A DNA stretch of 58,819 bases from SKPH01 sp051748565. GTDB lineage: Bacteria > Bacillota > Dethiobacteria > DTU022. Positions 57,805 to 58,819 of this stretch are shown piece after piece. Every line of letters starts with the position of its first letter. Positions within the stretch are counted from its first letter, which is position 1. The position numbers were made by a program, and so were the translations under genes. Below the pieces are notes generated by a model. That model was given only the letters and a program-made list of their open reading frames with translations. It was not told the origin of the DNA and made no database searches. The stretch spans positions 1 through 58,819 of the forward strand of contig JBNJHN010000006.1 in NCBI GenBank assembly GCA_051748565.1, in the 5' to 3' direction.

Positions 57805-58819
57805 TTAACTGCTTTTACCCAAAGCGAGTTTAGCTTCCTCTCGTACTGCAGGCTCAGGATCTCTTTGGCTCGATTTTTCCAGGGCAAAAGCAGCTTTTCT
57901 ACCGCTTATCTGGCCCAGAGCCCAGGCTGCATGCAGCCTGATCAGCGTTCTGGGATCATTTTCTAGAAGGCGAGTGAGGGGTTTTGTTGCGACTTGATCT
58001 CCCAGGTTTCCGAGGGCGATGATCACATTACGCTGAAGGTTGGTTTTGCCTCGCCAGCCGGCTGAAGTCATACCTATGGTTGAGTCAAATTCTTTTCGGG
58101 TCAGCTCCAAAAGTGGTATTAAAAGAGGGTTGGCGGGAAAATATGAAAAAGCCAACTCGGTTATGGCAGAATTCTCTCTGGTTTGATTGTGAGGACAGGC
58201 TTCCTGGCAGATATCACAACCATAGATTTTTGCCCCCAGGGCAGGCCGCATTTTAATAGGGAAAATACCCGGTGCCTGAGTCAGATATGATAGGCAACGA
58301 AAAGGATTCATAGTAAAGGGTTCCAGAATAGCCGAAGTGGGACAAGCTTCGCGGCATTTGCCGCAGTTCAGGCAAGAATGTGATATTTTTTCGTCTGGTT
58401 CAATATATTTGTCTACTAAAATTGTTCCGAGAACAGTGTAGGAACCATAGCGGGGATTAATAAGAGTACAGTTCTCACCTATCCAGCCAAGACCGGAATT
58501 GCTTGCCAGTTCTCTCTCCACGAGCGGGCTGCGGTCGGTAAGAATCCTGTATTTAAAGGGTATTGTAACCTCAAGATTGAGAGCCTCGATTATGCGTTTG
58601 GCTTTATCTTCTACAATTCGATGATAATCAATGCCCCGGGCACATCGGGCAACAATACCGCTTGGTTCTTCCCTGGTTTCCGGTATTGGATGAACGGGGA
58701 CTGCATATGGAACAGCAAGGGTAATTACGGCTTGGCAGTTAACTAAAAGTTGTTCCGGTGAAATTCTTAAATCCGGTTCTCTTTCCTCAAAGGGAGAAAT
58801 CCGCGCTTCATCTACCCGG
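57805..58819 (-). CDS. queG: Epoxyqueuosine reductase QueG, N-terminus beyond the window
   Basis: QueG reduces epoxyqueuosine to queuosine in tRNA using cobalamin and Fe-S clusters. The frame is open from the window edge (ARISPFEEREPDLRIS at the visible N-terminus) to the stop at 57805; perhaps forty residues are missing. Visible motifs are RGIDYHRIVEDKA, LVERELASNSGLGWIG and two [4Fe-4S] motifs, CLNCGKCREACP and CDICQEACP, typical of the family. A C-terminal HEAT-repeat domain follows (LQRNVIIALGNLGD, LHAAWALGQISG). The GTG at 58521 is internal and not the true start. In the window it stands alone at the edge. Confidence 0.92.
   Translation of the reverse strand, partial: RVDEARISPFEEREPDLRISPEQLLVNCQAVITLAVPYAVPVHPIPETREEPSGIVARCARGIDYHRIVEDKAKRIIEALNLEVTIPFKYRILTDRSPLVERELASNSGLGWIGENCTLINPRYGSYTVLGTILVDKYIEPDEKISHSCLNCGKCREACPTSAILEPFTMNPFRCLSYLTQAPGIFPIKMRPALGAKIYGCDICQEACPHNQTRENSAITELAFSYFPANPLLIPLLELTRKEFDSTIGMTSAGWRGKTNLQRNVIIALGNLGDQVATKPLTRLLENDPRTLIRLHAAWALGQISGRKAAFALEKSSQRDPEPAVREEAKLALGKSS

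Overview
The window reads as a stretch of chromosome from an anaerobic, fermentative or syntrophic Gram-positive bacterium, most likely a Clostridia-type Bacillota. The grounds are strong GGAGG ribosome sites with many TTG and GTG starts, gatCAB, fakA and mrfAB genes, ferrous-iron transport (feoAB), a lysine-fermentation block (kdd, kal, kce), and non-pyrrolysine MttB-type methyltransferases with a corrinoid protein. I saw no rRNA, tRNA, CRISPR, phage or insertion sequence. Species cannot be fixed from the sequence alone.

Layout. 0.1-3.4 kb: gatC-gatA-gatB; GatA lacks its serine nucleophile. 3.4-6.5 kb (minus): a SerC-type aminotransferase, a small PLDc_N membrane protein and an ABC exporter whose ATPase seems to start at AUU. 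6.6-9.85 kb: a zinc-uptake operon, znuA-znuC-znuB-zur, behind a palindromic operator. 9.8-12.6 kb (minus): fakA and a DUF523/DUF1722 protein. 12.7-17.0 kb: a four-repeat lipoprotein and two membrane-anchored beta-helix proteins. 17.0-21 kb: a ureohydrolase remnant, a CadC-like regulator with a metal-efflux permease, and a CoA-disulfide-reductase/rhodanese fusion. 20.8-26.3 kb: lgt, a lipoprotein MsrB, an MFS carrier, and a DtxR-feoA-feoB operon with a clear promoter and operator. 26.5-30 kb (minus): the mrfA-mrfB repair pair.

30.2-33.7 kb: an Fe-S protein, then kdd-kal-kce. 33.8-38.3 kb (minus): nadE, mnmG and a TIGR01212 radical-SAM gene. 38.7-40 kb: a glutaredoxin and a CDF metal exporter. 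40.2-50 kb is the most unusual part. A structured leader precedes an MttB homologue, a corrinoid protein and a 415-residue SAM methyltransferase, followed by a complete OpuC-type betaine ABC transporter, a CBS protein and a second MttB homologue. This looks like a quaternary-amine uptake and methyl-transfer island that lacks the usual tetrahydrofolate methyltransferase. 50-58.8 kb: an alcohol dehydrogenase, galU, an intact amidase, a pair of small gate-domain membrane proteins, fetAB, an M50 protease with CBS domains, a small membrane protein, and queG running off the window end.

Metal homeostasis recurs (Zur/Znu, CadC/permease, DtxR/Feo, CDF, FetAB), as does methylated-amine chemistry. The observations most worth following are the serine-less GatA, the leader and ribosome-site hairpin in front of the first MttB gene, and the MttB/corrinoid/SAM-methyltransferase/OpuC combination.
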